Shown here in pieces: positions 43,122 through 52,677 of a stretch of DNA of 64,000 bases; within the stretch, counting starts at the first letter, position 1, and each line of letters begins with the position of its first letter. The stretch comes from Mycobacterium sp. 1274761.0 (lineage in GTDB: Bacteria > Actinomycetota > Actinomycetes > Mycobacteriales > Mycobacteriaceae): contig NZ_LZMC01000057.1 of the NCBI RefSeq assembly GCF_001668615.1, positions 62,001-126,000 on the forward strand, in the 5' to 3' direction. The notes under the pieces were generated by a model. It saw nothing but the letters and a program-made list of their open reading frames with translations. It ran no database searches and was not told the origin of the DNA. Position numbers and translations under genes: made by a program.

Positions 43122-43853
43122 CTACCGCGAGGTCTGGTCGGCGGGGGCCGCTGCCACCTTCTGCGCGACGAACGTCGCGGCCTGGTCGGTCAGCCCGTTG
43201 GCCGGATACAGATTGTGCGCATTGCTGTCGCCGCCAGCGGGCGAGCAGATCGGGTCCTCGGGAATGCACAGGTCGGCCGTCTTCGCCGCGTAGAGATGCC
43301 CGACCGTGATCGGCGGTGCAGTGTTCGCGATCATCTGCAGGAACCCGCTCGACGGCTTGCCGAACAGCGCCACCGCGGCCACGTGGTCGGCGACTGCGGC
43401 AGGCATCGGGCCGGTCAAGCCGGCGGGCATCTGGAAGCCCGCGGGCACTGAGTCGGCGGTCAGGTACCCGGCCACGGCTGCCCCTTGGGAGAAGCCGCCC
43501 AGCACGATCTTCGTCGTCGGGCACTCCGCGGCTATGGCCTGAACCTTGTTGCTCGCGTCGATGACGCCGTCGGCAGCGGTCTGAAAGTCCAGCGACGCGG
43601 GATAATTCACCGGGTACACCTCGAGGGACTTGTCGCCGAGTTTCGATCGCAGCGAGTCGACGAACGCCTGGCCGGTTCCGCCGACCCCTGGTGCTTCGAA
43701 GGTCCCCCGCGCGAATACCAACTCAACGTCTGGACAGGGTGCAGCGGAGGCGGCGGGCGCAACGACTGCGGGCCCCACCAAGGCCCCCGACAAGGCCCCC
43801 GCCACGATTCCTGCGGCTGCGAACAAACGACTGACTGCGATCAAGTGACCCAC
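43122..43853 (-). CDS. cutinase family esterase/lipase
   Basis: I place the start at the GTG at 43853 (VGHLIAVSRLFAAAGIV), giving 243 residues with a long Ala/Val-rich signal peptide ending near ASAAPCPD. The mature protein begins CPDVELVFARGTFEAPGVGG and has the catalytic serine in GGFSQGAAV and Asp/His in the DLCIP...AHNLY region, all characteristic of cutinases (Culp proteins in M. tuberculosis). Substrates in mycobacteria are lipids or esters rather than plant cutin. It is secreted and probably cell-wall associated. The upstream 213-base gap holds a divergent promoter. Confidence 0.86.
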   Translation of the reverse strand: MGHLIAVSRLFAAAGIVAGALSGALVGPAVVAPAASAAPCPDVELVFARGTFEAPGVGGTGQAFVDSLRSKLGDKSLEVYPVNYPASLDFQTAADGVIDASNKVQAIAAECPTTKIVLGGFSQGAAVAGYLTADSVPAGFQMPAGLTGPMPAAVADHVAAVALFGKPSSGFLQMIANTAPPITVGHLYAAKTADLCIPEDPICSPAGGDSNAHNLYPANGLTDQAATFVAQKVAAAPADQTSR

Positions 43854-44066
43854 CGCCTTTTTGTTGATTCTTACTAGGCGGGGGCCTCTACTCGCACTCC
43901 GCCTGGCATGGCTACCCAACGGCTCCGTCAGTAAAACCCTAACGCGCGAAAGCGGCGTCGTCACGTCGGCGCGACCACCGTGCTCGTCGATTCATCGCGA
44001 GGTCATCGCGGGCTCCCTACAATGCCGTGAAGAGCATCGATCGCTAAGAGATGAGGATTCGCACCG

Positions 44067-44426
44067 ATGGCGAACATTTCGATTTCGGGCAGACGGCCAT
44101 GGTTGACCGCCGTGCTGGCCTTCGTGGCCGTCGGCGCTCCAGCGGTTGCTGTGATGGCAACGCCCGACGCGATCATCACGCCGCTTGCGGCATGCACAGG
44201 TGGTGAGGAAGAGGACGTCTACACCACGACCTGCGTGCCGTTCATGGTGCCGAACTCGCCGCAGGACGACGGATTCACCACCACCGCCGCCAACCCCGAC
44301 ATCCCCGAGATCGACGGCGTGCCGTGCACCGGCCACGACAGCGGTGAATGCATCGGGTTGGCCGAAGAACAGGCGGACATGGGGCCGCAACCGGTTCCGC
44401 GCTCGACCATCAGCTCGAGCCCGTAG
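44067..44426 (+). CDS. four-cysteine secreted protein, paralogue 3
   Basis: This 119-residue protein starts at the ATG at 44067. A hydrophobic export signal (WLTAVLAFVAVGAPAVAV) leads to a mature domain with CTGGEEEDVYTTTCVPFMVPN and PCTGHDSGECIGLAEE, then the same Ser-rich end as paralogue 2 (PVPRSTISSSP). It is on the plus strand, 4.5 kb from the other two paralogues. The four-cysteine frame is conserved in all three while the linker between the pairs varies in length. No known enzyme motif is seen. Confidence 0.8.
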   Translation: MANISISGRRPWLTAVLAFVAVGAPAVAVMATPDAIITPLAACTGGEEEDVYTTTCVPFMVPNSPQDDGFTTTAANPDIPEIDGVPCTGHDSGECIGLAEEQADMGPQPVPRSTISSSP

Positions 44427-44471
44427 GAGCCAGTCCAGCCTCCAAACGGCTCACTGCGGTTGAATCAGGGC

Positions 44472-45077
44472 ATGACCGCTGACGGTGGCCGGGGCAACCA
44501 GGGCGGGCGTCCGCGTGACACCACGATCGACGATCGGGTGCTGTCCGTGACGCGTCAGCTTCTGCTCGAAGTGGGTTGGGACGAACTCAGTGTGCGTCTG
44601 GTCGCGATGCGCGCCGGTGTCGGCCGATCGAGTTTGAATCGCCGCTGGGCGTCGAAAGCGGAACTGGTCCTGCACGCGATTCTCGGTCAAACGCCCGACC
44701 TGTCAGCGTTTTCGGGAACCGATATCAACGGCTGGATCGAGTGGGTGGTGCGTGGCAGCCGCGAACTGTTCGCCCGTCCCGACGTTCAGGCCGCCGTGCC
44801 GGGGCTGCTGTTGGCCCTGCGCGAGAACGACGACCTGCGCAAGGCGCTGTGGTCGAACTTCAGCGGCCCTGCGGTGCAACTGTTCGCTGAGCACCTCAAC
44901 GCGAGGACCCCTGCCGAACGGCGCCGTGCCGACGACGATGCACGCGCAGTGTTGGCGATGGCTGCCGGAGCCGCATTGTTCATGACGACCGTTGCCAGGG
45001 ACGATGATTCGCAGACGCTAAGCGCCCGCATTACCGAGTTGCTGACCGCCGCCGTCCACTCCAGATACCCGGAATGA
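44472..45077 (+). CDS. TetR family transcriptional regulator
   Basis: The ATG at 44472 gives 201 residues; a TTG at 44460 is possible. The N-terminal helix-turn-helix domain is VTRQLLLEVGWDELSVRLVAMRAGVGRSSLNRRWASKAEL, a TetR fold with Leu-Asn in place of the usual Ile-Tyr. The C-terminal half (ARPDVQAAVPGLLLALREND) fits the common TetR C-terminal ligand domain. It overlaps the convergent epimerase gene by 60 bases. Targets are unknown. Confidence 0.82.
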   Translation: MTADGGRGNQGGRPRDTTIDDRVLSVTRQLLLEVGWDELSVRLVAMRAGVGRSSLNRRWASKAELVLHAILGQTPDLSAFSGTDINGWIEWVVRGSRELFARPDVQAAVPGLLLALRENDDLRKALWSNFSGPAVQLFAEHLNARTPAERRRADDDARAVLAMAAGAALFMTTVARDDDSQTLSARITELLTAAVHSRYPE

Positions 45078-46049
45078 GTCGAGGATGGCCGCTTTCGGGC
45101 TGCGCCACCTCATATCGAGATCTCGCAGTGTTGCGCTGTCGTCGGTGGGGGTGGCCGCGGTCAGCAGCATCGCCGCCTCGTAGCTCAGCCCGGCCGACAG
45201 GGCCACATACCGGCCGATGAAGTCTGATCCGCGACCCAGGCCCCGCATTGCTCTGGGCGACACCGGAATACGTTGGATCCGTCGTCCGCGACCCTCTTCA
45301 AGGGTGTCGATCATCTCGTCGAACGACACAAGCTGACCGCCGCAGACATAGCGACGCGGTCCCCGTCCGGGCTGCATGAGTCGCACGTGCACTTCGGCGA
45401 CGTCGCGCACATCGACCATCTGCATTCCGCCGCGCACCTTCGGTGCGATACCCGAGCGCACAATGGGGGCCCACCCCTGTTCGGTGACACCCGGTGCCGT
45501 GCCGAACGGCGGGCCCACCACGCTGGAGGGATAGGTCACCACGACGGGTGCGCTGTCGTCCTGCAGCCGCCGCGCGACGCGGTCCGCATATCCCTTGGTG
45601 CGGGCATAGCTGCTGCGGCCCTCCGCGGTTGGTGAGTCGGGGGAGATGACACCGTCAGGCGGCGGAAACAGCGCGCTGTAGCTGCTGACCAACACAATCG
45701 GGTCCAACCGGCGCTCGACCGCGCGGGTCAGCACTGCTTCGGTGGCGTGGGCGTTGATGTCCCACATCAGCTGCGCCCGGCGCTCGTCGGTGCCGACGAC
45801 ACCGGCCGCGTGCACCACCGCCTCGACTCCCGTCAGAAGTTCATCGACGGTGGCGGGCTGGCGCAGGTCGCCGATGACCACCGTGAGGTCGCCCAGTGGT
45901 TGCAGAAGGGGGATGACGGGCGCGCGGCCCTCCGCGGGCGGCACCAGCAGTCGTATCTGATGGCCCGCCTCGAGCAGCCGGCGCACGACGTGCGCGCCTA
46001 CATAACCGGTTCCCCCGGTGACCGCGATACGCAGTTTCGTCCTCCTCAC
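45018..46049 (-). CDS. NAD-dependent epimerase/dehydratase (extended SDR)
   Basis: The GTG at 46049 (VRRTKLRIAVTGGTGYVGAHVV) gives 343 residues; an AGGAGG lies inside its first codons and could also serve a CTG five codons on. The nucleotide loop TGGTGYVG, VHAAGVVGTDERRAQL, the catalytic SSYSALF and YARTKGYADR (YxxxK) define an extended SDR. The C-terminal third (MRGLGRGSDFIGRYVALSAGL) resembles 3-beta-hydroxysteroid dehydrogenase/NAD-epimerase relatives. The substrate is unknown. It is divergent from an SDR at 46124. Confidence 0.8.
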   Translation of the reverse strand: MRRTKLRIAVTGGTGYVGAHVVRRLLEAGHQIRLLVPPAEGRAPVIPLLQPLGDLTVVIGDLRQPATVDELLTGVEAVVHAAGVVGTDERRAQLMWDINAHATEAVLTRAVERRLDPIVLVSSYSALFPPPDGVISPDSPTAEGRSSYARTKGYADRVARRLQDDSAPVVVTYPSSVVGPPFGTAPGVTEQGWAPIVRSGIAPKVRGGMQMVDVRDVAEVHVRLMQPGRGPRRYVCGGQLVSFDEMIDTLEEGRGRRIQRIPVSPRAMRGLGRGSDFIGRYVALSAGLSYEAAMLLTAATPTDDSATLRDLDMRWRSPKAAILDSFRVSGVDGGGQQLGNAGA

Positions 46050-46123
46050 CCCCCGTGCTACCTTACGGTACCAATGGCATCGAAACATCGGTAGGCCCAG
46101 CGGCGACGACCGGAAAGGTCGAT

Positions 46124-46969
46124 ATGACAAACAACAAGGCCGGCCGGGTGGCCGGCAAGGTCGCGTTCATCACCGGTGCGGCGCGCGGTCAAGGCAGGGA
46201 GCACGCAATCCGGCTGGCCGAGGAAGGCGCCGACATCATCGCCGTCGACGTGTGCGAGGACATCGACGCCGCCGGTTATCCGGGCGCATCGGAAGCCGAC
46301 CTCGATGACACCGTGGCGCTGGTCGAGAAGGAAGGCCGGCGCATCTTCGCGGCCAAGGCCGACGTGCGCGACCTGGAGACCTTGAAGTCGGCGGTGGAGC
46401 GAGGCGTCAGCCAGATCGGCGCCGTCGACATCGTCGTCGCCAATGCCGGTATCAGCGCGGATCCCGCCCCGGCGGCGATGATCCAAGAGTCGGCCTGGCA
46501 GACGATGCTAGACATCAATCTGACCGGGGTGTGGCACACCGTCAAGGCCGCACTGCCGCACATGACCAACGGCGGCGGGTCGATCGTCCTGGTGAGTTCG
46601 ATGCTGGGTCTGCGCGGCGGCGGCTACATGGCGCACTACGCGTCGGCCAAGCATGCCGTCGTCGGGCTGATGAACTCGCTTGCGATCGAGCTTGCGCCGC
46701 AATGGATTCGGGTGAACTCCATTCACCCCGGCAATGTGCTGACGCCGATGATCGACAACGACCATTTCCGTCGCACCGTTCGGCCGGATCTGTCGGAACC
46801 CACGATGAAAGACGCCGCGGCGGTCATCGGTCACTTCCACATGCTGCCCAAGCCCACGATCGAGGCGCGCGCCGTCAGCCATGCCGTGCTGTTCCTGGCG
46901 TCCGACGAATCGCACTACATCACCGGGGCGGCGCTGCCCGTCGACGCGGGCGCTACCGCCAGATTCTGA
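46124..46969 (+). CDS. mycofactocin-coupled-type SDR oxidoreductase
   Basis: From the ATG at 46124 the product is 281 residues. It has [21 protein letters not shown] as coenzyme loop, an acidic insertion after the second strand ([20 protein letters not shown]), [27 protein letters not shown] with YxxxK, and a TPMIDND segment. The insertion and the RGQGREHA loop are the features of the mycofactocin-coupled SDR subfamily, in which NAD is held tightly and re-oxidised through mycofactocin. No mycofactocin biosynthesis gene is in this window. The alcohol substrate is unknown. Confidence 0.82.
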   Translation: MTNNKAGRVAGKVAFITGAARGQGREHAIRLAEEGADIIAVDVCEDIDAAGYPGASEADLDDTVALVEKEGRRIFAAKADVRDLETLKSAVERGVSQIGAVDIVVANAGISADPAPAAMIQESAWQTMLDINLTGVWHTVKAALPHMTNGGGSIVLVSSMLGLRGGGYMAHYASAKHAVVGLMNSLAIELAPQWIRVNSIHPGNVLTPMIDNDHFRRTVRPDLSEPTMKDAAAVIGHFHMLPKPTIEARAVSHAVLFLASDESHYITGAALPVDAGATARF

Positions 46970-47024
46970 TCGGCTGCCAGTCGCGTATGCGACACTGCGT
47001 TCCGAGCTACCGGGAGGAATGCAT

Positions 47025-47888
47025 ATGTCGGGTCGCACGACGAAAAGGCTCTTCGTTTTGAAGGTCTGCGCGTCCACGTTGGGCGCGCTGCTGGTGGCCA
47101 GCGCGGCGTCGGCGCTGGCGGATCCGGATCCAGGTGGACCAGTCCCGGGCCAGGATCCGACCCCGTTCACCGGTGAAGCCCCGTTCGCGCCGCCGCGCGT
47201 CACCCCCGCCAACGGCGCGACCGTGGGCGTGGGCCAGCCGATCATCATCGACTTTCCCGGCCTCGTCGACGACTCCGGCGCGGCGGAAAGCGCCATCCAC
47301 GTCTCGTCGGTGCCGCCGGTTCCCGGCAAGTTCTACTGGATGAAGCCCACGCAGCTGCGCTGGCGGCCGCTGAATTTCTGGCCGGCCCATACCACCGTGA
47401 CCGTCGATGCCGGTGGCGTAGTGACGAGCTTCCGTACCGGGGACGCGTTGGTGGCCACCGCCGACGACGCCACCCACCAGCTGACCGTCACCCGCAACGG
47501 GAAGGTGGAGAAGACGATCCCGATGTCTATGGGGATGTCAGCCGGTGGCCACCAAACCCCGAACGGCACCTATTACGTCCAGGAGAAGATGCCCTCGGTG
47601 GTGATGGACTCCTCGACCTACGGCGTTCCGGTCAATTCGGCCTACGGGTACAAGACGACGGTGGAGCTCGCCGTTCGCTTCGACGACAGCGGCGACTTCG
47701 TCCACAGCGCTCCGTGGTCGGTGGATGACCAGGGCAAGCGAGATGTCAGCCACGGTTGTATCAACATCAGCCCGACCAACGCGAAGTGGTTCTTCGACAA
47801 CTTCGGTGCCGGTGATCCGATCGTCGTGAAGAACTCCGGCGGCGGCACCTACTCTAGGCACGACGGCTCCAACGACTGGCAGCTTTAG
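47025..47888 (+). CDS. L,D-transpeptidase (YkuD family)
   Basis: The ATG at 47025 has GGGAGG seven bases upstream and gives 287 residues; the ATG at 47019 is too close to the ribosome site. A signal peptide ends at ALADPDP. An Ig-like Pro-rich domain (about 50-140) is followed by the YkuD catalytic domain with [10 protein letters not shown] and [15 protein letters not shown], in which Cys is the nucleophile. It makes 3-3 peptidoglycan cross-links in the periplasm. There is no lipobox, so it differs from LprQ-type Ldts and is closest in layout to the LdtMt1/LdtMt3 group. Confidence 0.9.
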   Translation: MSGRTTKRLFVLKVCASTLGALLVASAASALADPDPGGPVPGQDPTPFTGEAPFAPPRVTPANGATVGVGQPIIIDFPGLVDDSGAAESAIHVSSVPPVPGKFYWMKPTQLRWRPLNFWPAHTTVTVDAGGVVTSFRTGDALVATADDATHQLTVTRNGKVEKTIPMSMGMSAGGHQTPNGTYYVQEKMPSVVMDSSTYGVPVNSAYGYKTTVELAVRFDDSGDFVHSAPWSVDDQGKRDVSHGCINISPTNAKWFFDNFGAGDPIVVKNSGGGTYSRHDGSNDWQL

Positions 47889-47955
47889 CGCGCGGAACGG
47901 CATCTGAAGGGTGCCGCCTATGCCATCCTCGTGATCAACGGTCAAGGGGATACAC

Positions 47956-49194
47956 ATGGTCTCGAAGTTCGTTCGGCGTCTGGGCTGCATGTTCGCCTGT
48001 GCCCTGGTTGCCGCGTGCAGCACATCGCAGCCGCCCGCCCCCTCCAAAGCAGGTCCGCAGGAGTTGAACTACACCCGCCAGATGCCGAGCATCGCCGCCG
48101 GTGATCTGGCCGTGCGTGGCACCGTGTCGAGCTCATCGGACCAGACGCCGTTCGACATGAGCGAGCTGCCCACTGGCTCAACGGCACACACGATGGTGTA
48201 CCGATCGATATCCGGTATCACTGGCAGGCCAACGGTGGTGTCCGGTGCGGTATTCGCGCCGCCCGGCGACCCACCGCCGGGAGGATGGCCTGTCATCGGT
48301 TATGCGCACGGAACCGTCGGGGTGACCCCGGACTGCGGGCCCACCGCGGATTCGCGCCTGCTCGGCGACATCAGCTCGGTGGCGATACAACTCAATCTCG
48401 GCTATGCAGTGGCATACACCGACTACGCCGGTCTCGGCAAGCCCGACGGGTCGAACCAGGATCCGGCGAGTGCTCATGCGTACCTGGAACCAAAGACGGC
48501 TGCTTTCAACCTCATTGACGCGGTGCGGGCCGCCCGCGCAGTAATGCCGCAGCTGTCGTCGCGGTGGGTGGCGTTGGGCTCGTCGCAGGGCGGTGAGACC
48601 GCGTGGGCAACCGCTGAGTATTTCGCGGATTACGGGCAGGGCACCGATCTGCTTGGCGCCGCGGCGCTGGTGCCCACCGCAGACATGGTCGGACTGGTAC
48701 AGCGTGCCGAAACCTCGACGTTGACCAACGACCAGATGTTCTTGTACCCGAACGTGATCGAGGGTTTGGCAGCGATCGACAAGACAATCGATCCGAACGA
48801 CTATCTGCACGGCGTTCTGCGCGATGATGAGACGACGTTGCTGGCCTGCCGGCCGCCGGGCACCCAACGGAAGGAAGCGTTGGCTGTCAAATTCACCCCT
48901 GCCGACGGCAAGCCGTCGTCGCCGGCCGCGGCCGACCGGCTCAGGGAGCGGCTCACCTCCTACGCGCTGCCCCAACAGCCCACCAAAATCCCGCTTCTGG
49001 TCGTCTACGGTGGATCCGACCAGACGGTTCCCCCAGAGTGGACCGAGGTCGCCATGGGCCGGGCTTGCGCCTTGGGTGACACTGTTCTGCGGATCCGCTT
49101 GCAAGACCAGGGCCACAAACTCGATCCCGGTGCGACCCTGGGCCAGTGGGTCGCCGATCGCTTCGCCGGGGTGCCCCCGGTCGGCAACTGCTGA
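47956..49194 (+). CDS. secretory lipase family lipoprotein
   Basis: This 412-residue protein has a signal peptide and lipobox VAAC (Cys21) in CALVAACSTSQ. The alpha/beta-hydrolase fold of the secretory lipase family is supported by GWPVIGYAHGTVG, WVALGSSQGGETAWA with the nucleophile Ser in GSSQG, LLVVYGGSDQTVPP for the acid, and DQGHKLDPG with the catalytic His. It likely hydrolyses esters or triacylglycerols at the outer surface. It follows the L,D-transpeptidase by 68 bases on the same strand and is convergent with the GH26 gene. Confidence 0.86.
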   Translation: MVSKFVRRLGCMFACALVAACSTSQPPAPSKAGPQELNYTRQMPSIAAGDLAVRGTVSSSSDQTPFDMSELPTGSTAHTMVYRSISGITGRPTVVSGAVFAPPGDPPPGGWPVIGYAHGTVGVTPDCGPTADSRLLGDISSVAIQLNLGYAVAYTDYAGLGKPDGSNQDPASAHAYLEPKTAAFNLIDAVRAARAVMPQLSSRWVALGSSQGGETAWATAEYFADYGQGTDLLGAAALVPTADMVGLVQRAETSTLTNDQMFLYPNVIEGLAAIDKTIDPNDYLHGVLRDDETTLLACRPPGTQRKEALAVKFTPADGKPSSPAAADRLRERLTSYALPQQPTKIPLLVVYGGSDQTVPPEWTEVAMGRACALGDTVLRIRLQDQGHKLDPGATLGQWVADRFAGVPPVGNC

Positions 49195-49210
49195 TCGTCG
49201 AGCAGTCTCG

Positions 49211-50194
49211 CTACCAGGACGCGAGTGCGGCCTTGGCCGCAGCGGTGGTCGCGGCCGAACTCGTGAGCCGCCAGTCAGGTGCATCCGGATTGCCGTCGAC
49301 TTCGAACCAGATCAGTCCGCGGACGTCGGTGCCGCCGAGCCAGGTCATGAAATCGGTGATCCAATGCGACTTATCGCCGCCTCGGTCGCCACAGCCGACC
49401 TCGTTGATCCATAACGGTTTGCGCGGCGCTCGCTGGGCGACAAGGGCCAAAGTAGAACCGAAAAGTTCCGCCGGTTGCGTCCACTGATGGCCTGGGCGAT
49501 CACCGAAGTTGTAGCCGTCGACGCCGATGATGTCGACGAAGTCATCACCGGGATAGCACCGTGAGAGCGCTTCGGTATCGCCGTTGATGATGACGTTCGG
49601 GCACCACACCCACTGAACGTGTTCGGCGCCTGCGTCATCGAATATGCCGCGGACTCTGCGGTAGGCCGCGACATAGTCATCCGTGGAGCCGCCCGGTGAC
49701 CCCGCGGCCCAGGGGTACCAGTCTCCGTTCATTTCATGTGCGAACCGAAGCCGAAACGGCTTGGCATAGGCGGCCGCCTGCTCGGCCCAGGTGCGCACAT
49801 AGGTGTCGTATCGACCGCCCGCGATCTGCCCGGACGTATACGCCGCCTGGTGCTTGCCGGCGTGCGGATCCCAGGGTTCCCAAGTCAACTCCGGGGTGCA
49901 GCCGGCGGCAGCGGTGGCGTCCAGAAACGCGGTCGGCAGTGACGCTTCCCAGGCGAATGCCTCGTAAACGGTTATCACGTTCAATCGCCTGCCCAACTGC
50001 CGCGCGGCGGCCAGTGACCGCTGCAGTGTCGCGTCGTCGCGACCGGTTGCCGCCAGCCCGAACTGGCGCGCCTCGCGAGGCTGGCTTGGCGCAGACCGGT
50101 GGCAGCCGCCCGCGGACATAATCGTCAACGCCGCCAACGGGATCGATGCCAGCAGGCTGCGACGCGATATCGTCGCAGCCTGTCCGCTGGGCAC
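49211..50194 (-). CDS. GH26-type glycoside hydrolase, Tat lipoprotein
   Basis: The GTG at 50194 is chosen because CAGGAGG is correctly placed; the GTG at 50200 overlaps it. The 327-residue product has a Tat-like motif ISRRSLLASIPLA and lipobox SAGGC. The catalytic acid/base is in FAHEMNGDWYPW (HExNGxW), and the nucleophile is probably Glu in WINEVGCG. GH26 enzymes cleave beta-mannans or beta-1,3-1,4-glucans. It lies 72 bases after the acyltransferase on the same strand, so it probably belongs to that transcript; a matrix polysaccharide made by the neighbouring GT2 is a candidate substrate. Confidence 0.84.
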   Translation of the reverse strand: MPSGQAATISRRSLLASIPLAALTIMSAGGCHRSAPSQPREARQFGLAATGRDDATLQRSLAAARQLGRRLNVITVYEAFAWEASLPTAFLDATAAAGCTPELTWEPWDPHAGKHQAAYTSGQIAGGRYDTYVRTWAEQAAAYAKPFRLRFAHEMNGDWYPWAAGSPGGSTDDYVAAYRRVRGIFDDAGAEHVQWVWCPNVIINGDTEALSRCYPGDDFVDIIGVDGYNFGDRPGHQWTQPAELFGSTLALVAQRAPRKPLWINEVGCGDRGGDKSHWITDFMTWLGGTDVRGLIWFEVDGNPDAPDWRLTSSAATTAAAKAALASW

Positions 50195-50266
50195 CGACAC
50201 CTCCTGACCATCGCGTGTCCGGCAGAGACAACCCTACGGGACAACCGGGCGGCCGCCCCGCCGAAG

Positions 50267-52477
50267 TCAACGGCCGCTCAGGTCGATCTGCTTTTCCCGG
50301 ATCTGCGCTTGGACGGCTGGCAGCAACGCCTTGACCGCGGTCGCCGTCAGGTGCGAATCGTCGCGATAGAGCAACGTGCCATTACGCACCGCGCGGCACT
50401 TGGTGTCCTCGCACAAGTATGCGTTGAGATCGAGCACCGGGATGTCGAGGTTCTGGCCCCGAACCTGGTCGGTGACAATGGGTTCGGTTCTCGGCGTGTT
50501 GTTGAGGTTGAAGTCGCACGCGGACCAGTCGTCGGTGGCGCCCGAGACGCATTCGGGCATGTTCTTGTTCGGGTACGGCGTATCGCGCAGGTAGATCAAT
50601 TTCGCACCCGTCGCCCGCAGCTGGTTCAGCGTTTGATCCCAGGCGGTTTTGAACTCCTGGTAGTCGGGCACGTACGTGGATAGCGAGCTGATCATGATGT
50701 ACTTGGGTTTCAACGCGACGATCGCTTTGATGCTGTCCTCGCGCCAGCCGAGACAATCCGACTTCGTGAACGGGTCCGTGCGGCCGTCCCTGGGCTGTAG
50801 GGCCGCGACCGGGCATGCCGCCTTGGTGAACTGGTTGAGTCGCCAGTTGTTTTCCTTCGCGATGACCTGAACCACCGGCAGCCACTGCTGTGCGTGGCTG
50901 TCGCCGAACAGCACCGCCGGCACACCGTCTGCCGGTCCATCGACGCAGGTGTTCGGTTGTTCCCGCTTGCCAAGGGGAATCAGGCACTCGTCGCGGTCGG
51001 GACGATCGTCGAAAGCCTTGAACGGATTCGGTGTCACCGGTCCCGATTTCGCGCCGGTGTCGGCGCCGAACACCGACTCGAAGCTCACCGACGCGTTCGA
51101 CGACGTCGCACCGCTGGCCAGATTGACCGCCAGTACGCCGAGGGCCATCGTCATAGCGGCGGCTGCGATGGTGCCGGTGAAACCGACCGACAGCGACGCC
51201 TGCAGATTGCGTTTCAGTTCGCGCGACGACATGATGGGGCGTTCCAGCAGTGCAGTGGAGGCCCAGGCGAGCATGAGAGCCGCCATCGTCACGCCCACCA
51301 ACGTCGGCCAGCTGTTGTTGTGGGTGTAGCTCTTGAACAGCACCAATGCCGGCCAGTGCCATAGGTACCAGCCGTAAGAGACCTTCCCAAGCCAGCGCAA
51401 GGGGCGTACCGAGAGGAACGCTCCGACGGCGGGTCTGCTGTTGGTGGCCACTTGCCCGGCCACGATGATGGCAGCGGCACCGAGCGTCGGTATCAACGCC
51501 GCCAGGCCCGGATAGGGCGTGGTGTGATCGTAGGCAACGGTCGCCACCAGCACGGCCACCAGGCCAGCCCAACCGAGTACCCACATCGCCGCCCGCACGG
51601 GAAATCTCGTGATCAAGCCGGTCAGCAGCGGACCCGCCACCGCGACGATGCCGCCCACGCCGAATTGCCATGCGCGCGTGTGGGTTGCCATGTACGACAG
51701 GGTCGGGTCGCTGGAGGTGAAGTGCAGCGACACCGCCAGAGAGGCCACGGTCACCAGGGCGATTCCCCAACCGACGACCATGCGGGTGGACCACCGCGAG
51801 CGCCTGGCCAGCACGGCCAACGCCACCAGCAGCACCGGCCACACGAAGTAGAACTGTTCCTCGATGGACAGCGACCAGAAGTGCGTGGCGACGCTGTCGT
51901 CGGACGCCCCGGCGAGGTAGTCCTTGCCCGCGGCAATGAAGCGCCAGTTGGCGAAGTTCATCGTGGCCGCCAGCAGGTCGAGTGCCTGGCGGAACACTGA
52001 CAGCAGCGGCATGAGGAACCACACGGCGATCGACGTCGCGACGATGGTCACCGCTGCCGGCGGGATGATGCGGCGCGCGCGACGCGCATAGAAGCCCCTG
52101 AACGACACTCGCCCGTTGCGCTCGAACTCGCGCAGCAGAAGGCCCGTGATCAGGAAGCCCGAAATGACGAAAAACACGTCGACGCCCACAAAACCGCCAG
52201 CCATGTGCGGCACACCGGCGTGAAACAGCACGACCAGCGCGACGGCAATGCCTCGCAGACCTTCGACGTCATTGAAGAAGTGGTTTTCCTTCTTCTTCGT
52301 CTCGGCCTTGGGCTTGGGTTCGGTTCTGCGCGCCGACGGCTGTGTCGGGGCAACGACGGTGGGTGGACGGCGGTCTACGTGGCGACGCGCGGGTATCTGC
52401 AGGCGCTCGGTCTGGGCCGTTGCGGTGCTCAGGGCAGGGCGATGCCTGACGGTCGGTTCTTCCCAGTACGTAGTCAT
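50267..52477 (-). CDS. OafA/YrhL-type acyltransferase with SGNH domain
   Basis: This 736-residue protein has an acyltransferase-3 membrane domain (about 68-420) with a disordered ~65-residue N-terminus and typical opening FNDVEGLRGIAVALVVLFHAG. Ten or more helices precede an extracytoplasmic SGNH hydrolase domain with GDSH at 525-528 and DDSH at 706-709. Such fusions transfer acyl (usually acetyl) groups onto cell-surface glycans. Its first residues (MTTYWEEPTV) and 94-base leader match those of the GT2 gene upstream. It is probably followed by the GH26 gene on the same mRNA. Confidence 0.9.
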   Translation of the reverse strand: MTTYWEEPTVRHRPALSTATAQTERLQIPARRHVDRRPPTVVAPTQPSARRTEPKPKAETKKKENHFFNDVEGLRGIAVALVVLFHAGVPHMAGGFVGVDVFFVISGFLITGLLLREFERNGRVSFRGFYARRARRIIPPAAVTIVATSIAVWFLMPLLSVFRQALDLLAATMNFANWRFIAAGKDYLAGASDDSVATHFWSLSIEEQFYFVWPVLLVALAVLARRSRWSTRMVVGWGIALVTVASLAVSLHFTSSDPTLSYMATHTRAWQFGVGGIVAVAGPLLTGLITRFPVRAAMWVLGWAGLVAVLVATVAYDHTTPYPGLAALIPTLGAAAIIVAGQVATNSRPAVGAFLSVRPLRWLGKVSYGWYLWHWPALVLFKSYTHNNSWPTLVGVTMAALMLAWASTALLERPIMSSRELKRNLQASLSVGFTGTIAAAAMTMALGVLAVNLASGATSSNASVSFESVFGADTGAKSGPVTPNPFKAFDDRPDRDECLIPLGKREQPNTCVDGPADGVPAVLFGDSHAQQWLPVVQVIAKENNWRLNQFTKAACPVAALQPRDGRTDPFTKSDCLGWREDSIKAIVALKPKYIMISSLSTYVPDYQEFKTAWDQTLNQLRATGAKLIYLRDTPYPNKNMPECVSGATDDWSACDFNLNNTPRTEPIVTDQVRGQNLDIPVLDLNAYLCEDTKCRAVRNGTLLYRDDSHLTATAVKALLPAVQAQIREKQIDLSGR

Positions 52478-52571
52478 GACGAAAATCGTCGCGCTTGCGC
52501 AGTACAGGCGTAATCGCCGACGAGCCAGAATCCGCTGCCGCGCGGGAAGGGTTTTCTATCCCGCTGGTAAG
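52478..52571 (-). promoter_or_regulatory. conserved leader block, copy 1 (acyltransferase)
   Basis: On the minus strand it starts CTTACCAGCGGGATAGAAAA, then after a variable part GGCGATTACG exactly 43 bases past GGATA, and leads after 31 bases to the ATG. Copy 2 (54724-54816) has the same elements at the same spacing and copy 3 (55399-55520) shares the first two thirds. Whether it is a promoter/operator or an RNA leader is not known. Confidence 0.72.
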
Positions 52572-52619
52572 GGTCCTGCCAGTCGGCGCTGGGACGACGA
52601 CGAAGTACCGATCGCATGG

Positions 52620-52660
52620 TTTCACCCGAACCCGGCCGTGCACGAAGGGTTCGGGTGAAA
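52620..52660 (-). terminator. 14-bp hairpin downstream of the GT2 gene
   Basis: TTTCACCCGAACCC (52620-52633) pairs perfectly with GGGTTCGGGTGAAA (52647-52660) around a 13-base loop. It begins 18 bases after the GT2 stop and precedes leader copy 1, so it separates the two transcription units. Confidence 0.8.
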
Positions 52661-52677
52661 AGCAGGGATCGTCTGAC

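Noticed and set aside
46059..46070. TACCTTACGGTA between the epimerase and SDR genes as a regulator site
   Set aside because: It is only an imperfect 12-base palindrome with no second copy, so it cannot be separated from chance.
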